This document shows, one piece after another, positions 10,269 to 18,001 of a DNA stretch of 64,000 nt. Below the pieces are notes generated by a model. The model was given only the letters and a program-made list of their open reading frames with translations. It did no database searches and had not been told where the DNA came from. Within the stretch, counting starts at the first letter, position 1; the number at the start of each line of letters is the position of its first letter. The stretch is from Brachybacterium alimentarium. Lineage in GTDB: Bacteria; Actinomycetota; Actinomycetes; Actinomycetales; Dermabacteraceae. The stretch covers positions 445,777 to 509,776 of the forward strand of contig NZ_NRGS01000005.1 of the NCBI RefSeq assembly GCF_002332425.1. The letters run 5' to 3'. Position numbers and translations under genes: made by a program.

Positions 10269-10392
10269 CAAAGGAAAGAAGGGGAGCCCCGAAGTCTGAA
10301 CCTCGAGACGAGGTTGAGGGTTTCGGCAGTCGGCGACCAGGCGCGACGCAGGCCCCTTTCGCAGGAGAACGACAAGAGCAAGGACCCCAAAC

Positions 10393-11742
10393 GTGGCCGG
10401 AACCCAGATCTCCCTAGCAGTCATCAAGGTCGTCGGCGTCGGCGGCGGAGGTGTCAATGCTGTCAACCGCATGATCGAGTCCGGACTCAAGGGCGTCGAG
10501 TTCATCGCGATCAACACCGATGCCCAGGCGCTGCTGATGTCCGACGCCGACGTCAAGCTCGACGTCGGCAAGGAGATCACCCGTGGTCTCGGCGCCGGCG
10601 CCGACCCCGAGGTCGGCAAGCGCGCCACCGAGGATCACGCCGAGGAGATCGAGGAGGTCCTCCGCGGGGCCGACATGGTCTTCGTGACGGCCGGCGAGGG
10701 CGGCGGCACCGGCACCGGTGGCGCACCCGTCGTCGCCAAGATCGCTCGCAGCCTCGGCGCGCTGACCATCGGCGTGGTCACCCGTCCCTTCACCTTCGAG
10801 GGCCGGCGCCGCTCGACCCAGGCCGAGTCCGGCATCGCCTCGCTGCAGGCCGAGGTCGACACCCTCATCGTGATCCCGAACGATCGCCTGCTGTCCATCG
10901 CGGACAAGCAGGTCTCGATGCTCGACGCCTTCAAGAGCGCCGACCAGGTGCTCCTGTCCGGTGTGCAGGGCATCACGGATCTGATCACCACACCAGGCCT
11001 GATCAACCTCGACTTCGCGGACGTCAAGTCCGTGATGCAGGGCGCCGGCAGCGCCCTGATGGGCATCGGGTCGGCGCGCGGGGAGGACCGCGCCCTCCAG
11101 GCGGCGGAGCTCGCCGTCTCCAGCCCGCTGCTCGAGGCCTCGATCGACGGCGCCTACGGCGTGCTGCTGTCCATCCAGGGCGGCAGCGACCTCGGCCTGT
11201 ACGAGGTCTCCGAGGCGGCCCGTCTGGTCCAGGAGGCCGCGCACCCCGACGCGAACATCATCTTCGGCTCCGTCATCGACGACGCCCTGGGCGACGAGGT
11301 CCGCGTGACCGTCATCGCCGCCGGCTTCGAGAACGGCGGCCCCGCGCCTCGCCAGGAGGTCGCGCCGCAGCAGCGACCTGCTCCGCGCCAGGAGCAGTCG
11401 ACCCCCGCGCCGCGGCCGGCAGCGGTCGAGCCGCGTCCCGCCGCGACCGGTGCGCAGCGTCAGGCCTCCGCCGGCGGTGCCGGTGCGGGTGCCCCCGGCG
11501 CTCCCGGTGCCTGGGGCCTGCCGCAGCAGACCTTCTCGCCGTCCCGCCCGGGATCGGGCGAGCCCGAGACCGAGGTCCTGGACTCCGCGGACGTGGAGGA
11601 CGAGCACACCGGGCCCCAGCAGTCGCAGGTCCCGCCGCAGCAGGCGCCCCGCGCCCCGGAGCCGGAGCCGGTGCGCCCCCCGCGCATCGAGGAGCCGCCG
11701 TCGGACGATGACGACCTCGATCTGCCGTCCTTCCTGAAGTGA
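10393..11742 (+). CDS. ftsZ: Cell division GTPase FtsZ
   Basis: Tubulin-like GTPase that polymerises into the Z ring at mid-cell. 449 residues from a GTG start preceded by an AAGGA ribosome-binding site. Core GTPase domain with [12 protein letters not shown] near the N-terminus and the tubulin signature GGGTGTG at residues 103-109; the T7 loop NLDFADV follows at about 207. After the core (about residue 315) there is a Pro/Gln/Ala-rich linker of about 120 residues, longer than in many actinobacteria, and the conserved C-terminal peptide [10 protein letters not shown] that binds SepF and FtsW. It has its own promoter, and a strong hairpin lies just downstream inside pgeF. Confidence 0.98.
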   Translation: MAGTQISLAVIKVVGVGGGGVNAVNRMIESGLKGVEFIAINTDAQALLMSDADVKLDVGKEITRGLGAGADPEVGKRATEDHAEEIEEVLRGADMVFVTAGEGGGTGTGGAPVVAKIARSLGALTIGVVTRPFTFEGRRRSTQAESGIASLQAEVDTLIVIPNDRLLSIADKQVSMLDAFKSADQVLLSGVQGITDLITTPGLINLDFADVKSVMQGAGSALMGIGSARGEDRALQAAELAVSSPLLEASIDGAYGVLLSIQGGSDLGLYEVSEAARLVQEAAHPDANIIFGSVIDDALGDEVRVTVIAAGFENGGPAPRQEVAPQQRPAPRQEQSTPAPRPAAVEPRPAATGAQRQASAGGAGAGAPGAPGAWGLPQQTFSPSRPGSGEPETEVLDSADVEDEHTGPQQSQVPPQQAPRAPEPEPVRPPRIEEPPSDDDDLDLPSFLK

Positions 11743-12473
11743 CGTCTGCCTCCCTGGCGCGGGCCCCGCGGCTTCGCGGGGCCCGCGCCCTGTTCACGGG
11801 TCGCGCGGGAGGAGCGGGGACGGGCGACTTCGCCTCGCTGAACCTCGCGCGGCACGTGGGTGACGACGACGCGGTCGTCGAGCGCAACCGGGAGCTCGTC
11901 GGGGAGCGGATCGGCGCCCCGCTGGTGTTCGTGGACCAGGTGCACTCCGCGACGGTGCATGTCCTGCCCGCGCAGGGCCCGGTGCCCGTGGTCACCGCCG
12001 ATGCGACCGTGACCCGGCGCACGGATACCGCCCTCGCGATCATGGTCGCGGACTGCCTGCCGGTGCTGCTGTCCGACCCGTCCGCAGGCGTGATCGCCGC
12101 GGCCCATGCGGGCCGGGCCGGGCTCCTCGGCGGGGTGCTCGAGAGGACCCTGGAGGCGATGGGCGACCTCGGCGCGACGCCGGAGGGCACCACCGCGGCG
12201 ATCGGGCCCTCGATCTGCGGGCAGTGCTACGAGGTGCCGGGCTCGATGCGAGAGGACGCCGCCGCCGTGCTGCCCGCCACGAGATCGAGCACCCGGTGGG
12301 GGACACTCTCCCTGGACCTGCGCGCCGGTGCCGTCGACCTGCTCGCACGGGCCGGCGTCCCTGCGGAGGCGATCGACGCCGAGCATCCCTGCACTCTCGA
12401 GGACGAGGCCTACTTCTCCTACCGTCGCCAGGCCCGCACGGGCCGCTTCGCGGGAGTGATCCGGCGCCTCTGA
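11739..12473 (+). CDS. pgeF: Peptidoglycan editing factor PgeF / YfiH-family copper-type nucleoside phosphorylase
   Basis: Member of the YfiH (laccase-domain, DUF152) family. Characterised members act on purine nucleosides, and in E. coli the protein edits mis-incorporated UDP-MurNAc-L-Ser. 244 residues, normal size, from a GTG overlapping the ftsZ stop. The predicted metal ligands are present: H69 in DQVHS, C106 in ADCLPV and H123 in AHAGR, followed by [11 protein letters not shown] and YFSYRRQ. The usual AHAGWRG motif reads AHAGRAG here. It sits between ftsZ and sepF, as in many actinobacteria, consistent with a cell wall quality-control role; the biochemical activity here is inferred. Confidence 0.88.
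   Translation: MTSASLARAPRLRGARALFTGRAGGAGTGDFASLNLARHVGDDDAVVERNRELVGERIGAPLVFVDQVHSATVHVLPAQGPVPVVTADATVTRRTDTALAIMVADCLPVLLSDPSAGVIAAAHAGRAGLLGGVLERTLEAMGDLGATPEGTTAAIGPSICGQCYEVPGSMREDAAAVLPATRSSTRWGTLSLDLRAGAVDLLARAGVPAEAIDAEHPCTLEDEAYFSYRRQARTGRFAGVIRRL
11757..11788 (+). terminator. Strong GC hairpin just inside pgeF, downstream of ftsZ
   Basis: Two perfectly complementary 14-base arms, 11757-11770 and 11775-11788, separated by the four-base loop GCTT. It begins 15 bases after the ftsZ stop, within codons 7-17 of pgeF. There is no T-run after it, so it is not a classical Rho-independent terminator. It could attenuate read-through, or protect the 3' end of ftsZ mRNA. Confidence 0.5.
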
Positions 12474-12533
12474 GCGGGCACGACACGGTGGCGACACGCC
12501 GACGACATCCCGTACCCGTGGAAATCCCTGCGG

Positions 12534-12539
12534 TACTTT
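12534..12539 (+). promoter_or_regulatory. Possible -10 element upstream of sepF (TACTTT)
   Basis: TACTTT matches TANNNT well and lies in the 145-base gap between pgeF and sepF; transcription would start about 70 bases before the sepF ATG. Two GACAC pentamers lie 11 bases apart upstream (12482-12486 and 12493-12497). No clear -35 is visible. Confidence 0.4.
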
Positions 12540-12618
12540 CGAACCCAAGGACTCTCGCGCACTCCCCGTGCTTCCCCGGAGTCCAGGTCAGCGTGAACAA
12601 CAATCTGGGAGATCCGCG

Positions 12619-13107
12619 ATGGGTAACTGGCGCAACGCCATGGTCGCGCTCGGCCTCGCCAACGAGGTCGACGACGAATTCTACGAGGACGAGCGGTACC
12701 GTCAGGACGAGGTCGCCGCTCCGACTCGCCGCACGGAGCGAGGCCCTGAGCCCGCACCCGAACGGGAGGCACAGGTGACTCCGATCCGCCAGCGCTCGAA
12801 CGTCGTGGCCATGGCCCCAGCAGTGGAGGAGTCGATGCACCGCATCACCACGATCCATCCGCGTTCCTACAACGACGCGAAGGCCATCGGCGAGTCGTTC
12901 CGCGACGGGATCCCCGTCATCGTGAACCTCTCCGACATGCAGGACGGCGATGCCAAGCGCATGGTCGACTTCTGTGCCGGCCTCGTCTTCGGTCTGCGCG
13001 GCAGCATCGAGCGCGTCACGTCCAAGGTCTTCCTCCTCTCGCCGGAGTTCGTCCAGGTCGACGGAGACACCTCTGCCGACGAGGGCAGCTTCTACAACCA
13101 GAGCTGA
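12619..13107 (+). CDS. sepF: Cell division protein SepF
   Basis: Membrane-binding partner of FtsZ that anchors and bundles the Z ring; in actinobacteria, which lack FtsA, it is the main anchor. 162 residues. The ATG at 12619, with a GGGAGA ribosome-binding site, gives [14 protein letters not shown], the expected amphipathic membrane-targeting helix. An acidic, variable linker (about 20-60) is followed by the SepF core beginning near [13 protein letters not shown] and ending with [17 protein letters not shown]. An upstream in-frame start would add 17 residues without family resemblance, so I reject it. Confidence 0.95.
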   Translation: MGNWRNAMVALGLANEVDDEFYEDERYRQDEVAAPTRRTERGPEPAPEREAQVTPIRQRSNVVAMAPAVEESMHRITTIHPRSYNDAKAIGESFRDGIPVIVNLSDMQDGDAKRMVDFCAGLVFGLRGSIERVTSKVFLLSPEFVQVDGDTSADEGSFYNQS

Positions 13108-13113
13108 CCCTCC

Positions 13114-13404
13114 ATGCAGCTCGTCGCCGGAGTGCTGTACCTCGCACTTCTGCTGTACATGATCGTGCTCATCGGGCGTCTGGTCCTGGAGTGGATCCAG
13201 TCCTACGCGCGTGAGTACCGCCCCAGCGGGATCGTGCTGGTGCTGTTCGAGGTCGTCTACACGCTGACCGACCCGCCCGTGAAAGGGCTGCGGCGCCTGA
13301 TCCCACCGCTGCGCCTGGGCGCGATCGTCCTCGATCTGAGCCTCATGATCCTGCTCGTCGCGGGCTGGATCCTGCTCTCCGTGCTGTCCTCCCTCGCGAG
13401 CTGA
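13114..13404 (+). CDS. YggT family integral membrane protein
   Basis: 96 residues with two membrane segments (about 5-25 and 68-92) and the family loop VYTLTDPPVKGLRRLIPPLRLGAI between them; the TDP..KPLRR-type sequence is the YggT signature. Function is not established in actinobacteria; its constant position between sepF and divIVA suggests an envelope or division role. Starts six bases after the sepF stop and is surely cotranscribed with it. Confidence 0.9.
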   Translation: MQLVAGVLYLALLLYMIVLIGRLVLEWIQSYAREYRPSGIVLVLFEVVYTLTDPPVKGLRRLIPPLRLGAIVLDLSLMILLVAGWILLSVLSSLAS

Positions 13405-13466
13405 CCGCGCATCTGACTTCGCGATGGCCGGTGCGGCCGGCCGTCATGAGCGGTCCCAACATCCGC

Positions 13467-13472
13467 TAGGCT
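13467..13472 (+). promoter_or_regulatory. -10 element of divIVA promoter (TAGGCT)
   Basis: TAGGCT in the 122-base gap ahead of divIVA; transcription would start near 13479, giving a leader of about 48 bases that includes the GAGAAGG ribosome-binding site. This would let divIVA be expressed separately from the upstream dcw genes. Confidence 0.5.
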
Positions 13473-13526
13473 GTCGGCACCGCGCCCCACGCGCACCACG
13501 ACCCCAGACTGACGAGAAGGTGACCC

Positions 13527-14231
13527 ATGGCTCTGATGCCCGATGACCTGCTGTCCAAGCGGTTCACCCCGGTTCGGTTCTCCGAGGGCTATGACATGGA
13601 CGAGGTGGACAACTACCTCGATAACGACATCCTGCCGCGCCTCCAAGAGCTGATCGACGAGAACAATCGACTGACCAAGGAGCTCGAGGAGGCGCACCAT
13701 CGCATCGCCGAGCTCGACTCCGCCCCGGCCGCCGAGGCGCCCGTCGCCGCGGAGGGCTCCGCGACCGACGACCTCGTCGAGGAGACCCCGGCCACCGCCG
13801 CCGCCGTGCCCGCGGCACAGGACCCCGAGGCGACGAGCCCGCAGACCGCTGTCGAGGACGTTCCCGCCGAGGAGACCGCTGCGGAGACCGCAGCCCCCGT
13901 CCAGCAGGCCCCGGATCAGTCCGCGGCCGGCATCATCGCCCTGGCGAACCGTCTGCACGACGAGTACGTCAAGAACGGCGAGGACGAGCGCGATCGCCTC
14001 ATCTCCGAGGCGAACGAGGAGCACACGCGCATCATCGGCGAGGCCGAGGAGAAGTCCCGGACCACGCTGGCCGATCTCGAGACCAAGAAGGCCGAGCTCG
14101 AGAAGACGCTCGAGGGCCTGCGGACCTTCGAGCGCGATTACCGCAACCGGCTGCGCAACTACCTGGAGAACCAGCTCCGCGATCTCGACACCAGCGAGAC
14201 GCAGGACAAGCAGGCGAACTTCGGTCTGTGA
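13527..14231 (+). CDS. divIVA: DivIVA / Wag31 polar growth and septum-site protein
   Basis: Coiled-coil scaffold that binds curved membrane at poles and septum and directs peptidoglycan insertion. 234 residues. The N-terminal DivIVA domain reads MALMPDDLLSKRFTPVRFSE and continues with DMDEVDNYLD, with the membrane-inserting and lipid-binding residues expected, followed by a short coiled coil (about 40-65). An Ala/Glu/Pro-rich linker (about 66-130) precedes a second long coiled coil that ends with RTFERDYRNRLRNYLE. The arrangement is Wag31-like. Ribosome-binding site GAGAAGG; the lspA start overlaps its stop by four bases. Confidence 0.95.
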   Translation: MALMPDDLLSKRFTPVRFSEGYDMDEVDNYLDNDILPRLQELIDENNRLTKELEEAHHRIAELDSAPAAEAPVAAEGSATDDLVEETPATAAAVPAAQDPEATSPQTAVEDVPAEETAAETAAPVQQAPDQSAAGIIALANRLHDEYVKNGEDERDRLISEANEEHTRIIGEAEEKSRTTLADLETKKAELEKTLEGLRTFERDYRNRLRNYLENQLRDLDTSETQDKQANFGL

Positions 14232-14881
14232 GCCACGCTGACACCACGCCGACGAGCGCCGGGCCCTCGGGGTCCGGCGCTCGTCGCCGTCTGCCCCGAG
14301 GCGGTGTGCTCGGCGGCATGCTCCTGGTGGGAGGCGCCCTCGCGGTCGCCGACCAGCTCACGAAGAACTGGGCCGAGGCGAACCTCCACGAGCTCGTGCC
14401 GCAGCCGTTCCTCGGAGAGTTCCTGCAGCTGACCCTGCTGTACAACTCCGGGGCGGCCTGGGGGATGGGCTCGGGGATCACCCCGGTCGTCACCTGCCTG
14501 CAGGTGGCGATCGTCATCGGTGTGATCGTCTTCGCCGTGCGTGCCGTGCGCTCACCCTGGTACACGCTCGCCCTCGGACTGGTCCTCGGTGGCGCCCTGG
14601 GCAACATCCACGATCGCCTGCTGCGGCCGCCCGGCCCGTTCCACGGGGAGGTCGTGGACTTCCTCGAGCTGCCGCACTGGCCCGTGTTCAACGTGGCGGA
14701 CATGGCCGTCGTGGGCGGGGCGCTCCTCATCGTGCTGCTCGGCGTGATCGGCCACGCCGCTGATCCGGCCGAGGTGGATGCAGAAGCAGAAGCAGAAGCA
14801 GAAGCGCGGGCGCAGGGCGAGAGCCCCACGGACTCCGTGGCGTCGCCCGACGACCCCGAGTCGCCGAAGGGGACCCGGTGA
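14228..14881 (+). CDS. lspA: Lipoprotein signal peptidase LspA
   Basis: Membrane aspartyl protease that removes signal peptides from prolipoproteins, such as the ABC binding protein at 28975. 217 residues from a GTG overlapping the divIVA stop. Four membrane segments, the catalytic aspartates D129 (GNIHDRLL) and D158 (FNVADM), and the NSGAAWGMG motif are all present. The N-terminal 30 and C-terminal 45 residues are hydrophilic extensions. The C-terminal one has a run of alternating Glu-Ala made by a six-base repeat (about 14778-14803), a possible slippage site. The stop overlaps the next gene. Confidence 0.96.
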   Translation: MSHADTTPTSAGPSGSGARRRLPRGGVLGGMLLVGGALAVADQLTKNWAEANLHELVPQPFLGEFLQLTLLYNSGAAWGMGSGITPVVTCLQVAIVIGVIVFAVRAVRSPWYTLALGLVLGGALGNIHDRLLRPPGPFHGEVVDFLELPHWPVFNVADMAVVGGALLIVLLGVIGHAADPAEVDAEAEAEAEARAQGESPTDSVASPDDPESPKGTR

Positions 14882-15804
14882 GCTCTTCCCGCACCCTGAT
14901 GGTCCCCGACGGCCTGGCCGGTGAGCGGGTGGACGTCGGCATCTCCCGGATGCTCGGCCTCTCGCGCACCCGTGCCGCCGATCTCGTGAGCGCCGGTCAT
15001 GTCCTCATCGAGGGCCAGGCCCCTGCCCGCTCCACGCGGCTCGAACCCGGCGCGATGATCTTCGTGGAGCTGCCCGACGAGAAGCCCACCGCCTCGGTGC
15101 GCCCCCAGATCGCCGAGGGGATGAGCCTCGTCCACCAGGACGACGACATCGTGGTGATCGACAAGCCCGTGGGCGTGGCCGCTCATCCCAGCACCGGATG
15201 GTCCGGCCCCACCGTGCTCGGTCACCTGGCCGCAGCCGGAGTGAGCATCCGCACCTCCGGCGATCCCGACCGGCAGGGGATCGTCAGCCGGCTCGATGTC
15301 GGCACCAGCGGACTGATGGTGGTGGCGCGCACGGAGCGTGCCTACACGACCCTCAAGGACGCTTTCCGAGCGCGGGAGGTCGGCAAGGTCTACCACGCCG
15401 TCTGCCAGGGCGCCCCGGACCAGCCCGAGGGCACCATCGAAGCCCCCATCGGGCGGTCCCCGCACCACGACTACAAGTTCGCTGTGCGCCGGGACGGCAA
15501 GCATTCGGTGACCCACTACTCGACGCTGGAGGCGCTGCACGGCGCGACGCTCCTGCGGATCCAGCTCGAGACCGGACGCACCCACCAGATCCGCGTGCAC
15601 ATGTCGGCCCTCCACCACCCGCTGGTGGGCGATCCGCTCTACGGCGCCGATCCCACTCTCGCTGAGAAGGTGGGGCTGATCCGGCAGTGGCTGCACGCGA
15701 TGGAGCTCACCTTCCTCCATCCCGCCACCGGGGATCCCGTCACCTACACGTCGCAGTACCCGCGTGATCTGCAGGACTCTCTCGACTCCCTGCGCACGGT
15801 CTGA
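14878..15804 (+). CDS. rluD: RluA/RluD family 23S rRNA pseudouridine synthase
   Basis: Isomerises uridines, in RluD's case in helix 69 of 23S rRNA. 308 residues from a GTG overlapping the lspA stop. An N-terminal S4 RNA-binding domain (about 15-75, RVDVGISRMLGLSRTRAADL) is followed by the catalytic domain with VVIDKPVGVAAHPS and SRLDVGTSGLMVVART, where D140 is the catalytic aspartate. The C-terminal TGRTHQIRVHMSALHHPLVGDPLYG motif is typical. The family is certain; the exact target (RluD or a paralogue) is inferred from gene order next to lspA, which is common in actinobacteria. Confidence 0.88.
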   Translation: MSSSRTLMVPDGLAGERVDVGISRMLGLSRTRAADLVSAGHVLIEGQAPARSTRLEPGAMIFVELPDEKPTASVRPQIAEGMSLVHQDDDIVVIDKPVGVAAHPSTGWSGPTVLGHLAAAGVSIRTSGDPDRQGIVSRLDVGTSGLMVVARTERAYTTLKDAFRAREVGKVYHAVCQGAPDQPEGTIEAPIGRSPHHDYKFAVRRDGKHSVTHYSTLEALHGATLLRIQLETGRTHQIRVHMSALHHPLVGDPLYGADPTLAEKVGLIRQWLHAMELTFLHPATGDPVTYTSQYPRDLQDSLDSLRTV

Positions 15805-15848
15805 TCCCGGCCCGCCGGAGGCGCGGGCGGGACTGCGTCGCGAACGAC

Positions 15849-15854
15849 TACGGT
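15849..15854 (+). promoter_or_regulatory. Leaderless -10 element (TACGGT) of the gene at 15861
   Basis: TACGGT ends exactly six bases before the ATG at 15861, with no ribosome-binding site between; predicts a leaderless transcript. Confidence 0.55.
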
Positions 15855-15860
15855 CGTGTC

Positions 15861-16643
15861 ATGAGCGACGAGCAGATCCCCAGCGCGCAGATCCCCAGCC
15901 CGCAGGACCCCGGTGCGCAGAATCCCAGTGCGCTGAGCCCTGCTCGCGATGCCGCCCTGGACCGTCAGGATTTTCCCTACCTCCGTGTCGCCCGACGCCT
16001 GGGCATCGACCCGGCCGACGCCGAGCTGGTGCTGCGCGATGACGGCGCGGCCCGTGACGCCATCGCCCGCAGCGTGCAGGAGTATCTCGCAGCCGACGAC
16101 GAGCTGCGCGCCGGTCGAGCCCCCACGACCGCGATGGGGAGGGACCCCGACTTCCCGACCGGCGTGGGCATGGCGCTGGTCGGCGCCGCAGTGCTGTGGG
16201 AGGCCCGCGATCTGGTGCCCCGGGTCGCCCTGCGGGTCGCCAAGGATCACTACGAGGACGGCGCCGACGAGCTGGCCGGCAGCTACATCGCCCTGGTGCA
16301 GGAGTCCGTGGACCCCGGCGAGGACTCCCGCGACGATGCCGTGGCCTGGGCGGCGCAGTCGCTGCTGGTCGCGGTGCTCCAGCGGTCCGGGCCTCCCGCT
16401 CAGGCGGACGAGATCGCGCGCGACCTCGCCGCCCATGCGATCCCGATCGACCTGTGGCGTGATGACGACCCGTCCCTGCCGGACGACTCGATGGCCTGGC
16501 ACGGAGGCGCCTTCGTGGGCGGGATCCCGCCCCGGCGCGACGAGCGCTCGCTGAGCTACGAGGACGTCCACGACTACCTGGACATGCTGCTGGCGGAGAC
16601 CCGCCGCCAGCACGAGGCGGAGGCCGAGGGGGACGACCGCTGA
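15861..16643 (+). CDS. Uncharacterised soluble protein
   Basis: I do not recognise a family. 260 residues, acidic, without signal peptide or membrane segment. The first 30 residues contain a degenerate repeat (IPSAQIPSPQDPGAQNPSAL), probably disordered. A mostly helical body follows, starting at FPYLRVARRLGIDPADAELVLRDD, with a region around GMALVGAAVLWEARDLVPRVA and a C-terminal part with SMAWHGGAFVGGIPP and an acidic helix. Codon use matches the neighbours, and a leaderless promoter box supports the start. It stands alone between rluD and the MetE-like gene; nothing in its context fixes a function. Confidence 0.75.
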   Translation: MSDEQIPSAQIPSPQDPGAQNPSALSPARDAALDRQDFPYLRVARRLGIDPADAELVLRDDGAARDAIARSVQEYLAADDELRAGRAPTTAMGRDPDFPTGVGMALVGAAVLWEARDLVPRVALRVAKDHYEDGADELAGSYIALVQESVDPGEDSRDDAVAWAAQSLLVAVLQRSGPPAQADEIARDLAAHAIPIDLWRDDDPSLPDDSMAWHGGAFVGGIPPRRDERSLSYEDVHDYLDMLLAETRRQHEAEAEGDDR

Positions 16644-16673
16644 CCGGTCGGCCGGTGCGAGGCGGGCCTGTCG

Positions 16674-16679
16674 TACGCT
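16674..16679 (+). promoter_or_regulatory. Leaderless -10 element (TACGCT) of the MetE-like gene
   Basis: TACGCT followed by six bases (GAGCGC) and the ATG at 16686; no ribosome-binding site. Confidence 0.55.
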
Positions 16680-16685
16680 GAGCGC

Positions 16686-17738
16686 ATGACTCAGCCCCAG
16701 GGTGCCCTGCTCACCGGCAGCGTGAACTACGACGACGCCGAGACGACGATGCGCACGGTCGCCGAGATCCTCGGCGCGCACGTGTCGCGGATCCCCGACG
16801 GAGAGGTCGGGAAGCGATTCCACTGGATCATGTTCCAGCCCGACGTGCTCGCACAGGCCGACGGCATCGAACGGGTGGGGGACGAGCCGATCCCGTTCCC
16901 CGCCGGCATCGACGCCCGCCCCCTGCGCCTGGCCGAGGGCATCGACGCCCGCAGCATCACGCTCCCGGCGCTCGGGTACGGAGCCGCTGCGGCGGAGTCC
17001 TACGCGATCTTCACCCGGCTCCGCGAGGAGGGCGTGGTCCCCGCCGGGGTGCGCTTCCAGATCTCCCTGCCCACACCGGTCGCCGTGATCTCCTCATTCT
17101 TCAGCGGCGAGGACAGAGCGGCCATCGAACCCGTCTACACCGAGGCGATGCTCGAGGAGCTCGACGACGTCCTCGAGGCGATCCCGCACGAGGACCTCGC
17201 GATCCAATGGGACGTGGCCAGCGAGATGGGGATTCTCGAGGGCGCCTCCGGCTACGGGGCCCTCATGGACCACTGGTGGGCCGGGGACGTGCTCGAGGGC
17301 GTCATCTCGCGCCTGGCCGCCCTGGTCGATGCCGTCCCGACCGGCGTCGAGGTCGGGATGCACCTCTGCTACGGCGACGCGGGGGAGAAGCACTTCGTCG
17401 AGCCGACCGACACCGCGACCCTCGTGCGGGTCGCGGATGCCGTGCTCGATGCGAGCGGCCGCGAGCTGTCCTGGCTGCACCTGCCGGTGCCGATCGACCG
17501 TGATGACCACGCGTACTTCGCACCGCTCGCCGAGCTCACCGAGGTCCCCGAGCTCTACCTCGGCCTGATCCATCGTGAGGACGGCGCCGAGGGCGCGCAG
17601 CGTCGCATCGCCGCGGCCTCCGAGGTGGTCCGTCAGGGCTACGGCGTCGCCACCGAGTGCGGCATCGGTCGTGCGCCCCATGGCAGCACGGAGGCGATCC
17701 TGCGCACGCACGCCGAGGTCGCCGCACCCCGCCGCTGA
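16686..17738 (+). CDS. MetE C-terminal-domain-like (cobalamin-independent methionine synthase fold) protein
   Basis: 350 residues, a single TIM-barrel domain like the catalytic half of MetE or the archaeal single-domain methionine synthases. The predicted zinc-site region is visible: H226 and C228 in MHLCYGD, E298 in LIHREDG and C325 in ATECGIGR, matching in order the His-Cys-Glu-Cys ligands of MetE; the assignment of E298 is tentative. The N-terminal substrate domain of full MetE is absent. It may transfer methyl groups from an unidentified donor or use another thiol acceptor; methionine synthesis itself is not proven. A leaderless promoter box precedes it, and a tandem decamer array begins two bases after its stop. 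Confidence 0.75.
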   Translation: MTQPQGALLTGSVNYDDAETTMRTVAEILGAHVSRIPDGEVGKRFHWIMFQPDVLAQADGIERVGDEPIPFPAGIDARPLRLAEGIDARSITLPALGYGAAAAESYAIFTRLREEGVVPAGVRFQISLPTPVAVISSFFSGEDRAAIEPVYTEAMLEELDDVLEAIPHEDLAIQWDVASEMGILEGASGYGALMDHWWAGDVLEGVISRLAALVDAVPTGVEVGMHLCYGDAGEKHFVEPTDTATLVRVADAVLDASGRELSWLHLPVPIDRDDHAYFAPLAELTEVPELYLGLIHREDGAEGAQRRIAAASEVVRQGYGVATECGIGRAPHGSTEAILRTHAEVAAPRR

Positions 17739-17740
17739 CT

Positions 17741-17870
17741 CCGCAGCACCTGCCTGCACCGGCTGGCACCGGCTGGCACCGGTCGGCACCCACCTGCACC
17801 GGCTGGCGCTGGCCTGCCCCCGCCTGCACCGGCCTGCACCGGCCTGCACCGGCCGGCACCCGTCAGCACC
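17741..17870. repeat. Tandem decamer array, 13 units of consensus GGCCTGCACC
   Basis: Thirteen consecutive 10-base units, most ending in GCACC, run from 17741 to 17870 with no insertions between units; several are identical (for example 17831-17850). The array starts two bases after the MetE-like stop and ends about 120 bases before the dnaE -10 box. The remainder of the 263-base gap up to dnaE shows no gene. Confidence 0.85.
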
Positions 17871-17988
17871 GGGCCGGTGCTCCGGGGCATGCCGGTCCCG
17901 CGGTCCCCGCCCGTCGAGCCGACGCGCCGGGACGCGCCGGGTGACCTCCCCGACGCTGGCGGATGGCATGTCTGCCGCCGGGACTGGC

Positions 17989-17994
17989 TAGTCT
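17989..17994 (+). promoter_or_regulatory. Leaderless -10 element (TAGTCT) of dnaE
   Basis: TAGTCT ends seven bases before the dnaE ATG at 18002. No Shine-Dalgarno sequence in the seven-base gap; supports this start over the in-frame one 39 bases upstream. Confidence 0.5.
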
Positions 17995-18001
17995 GGACGG
18001 C

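Noticed and set aside
15812..15834. Possible terminator after the rluD-like gene
   Set aside because: Only six pairs with a long loop can be drawn; too weak to call.
17741..17870. CRISPR-like or protein-coding repeat
   Set aside because: The units are contiguous with no spacers, and a 10-base period shifts the frame each unit, so it is neither a CRISPR array nor a clean coding repeat.
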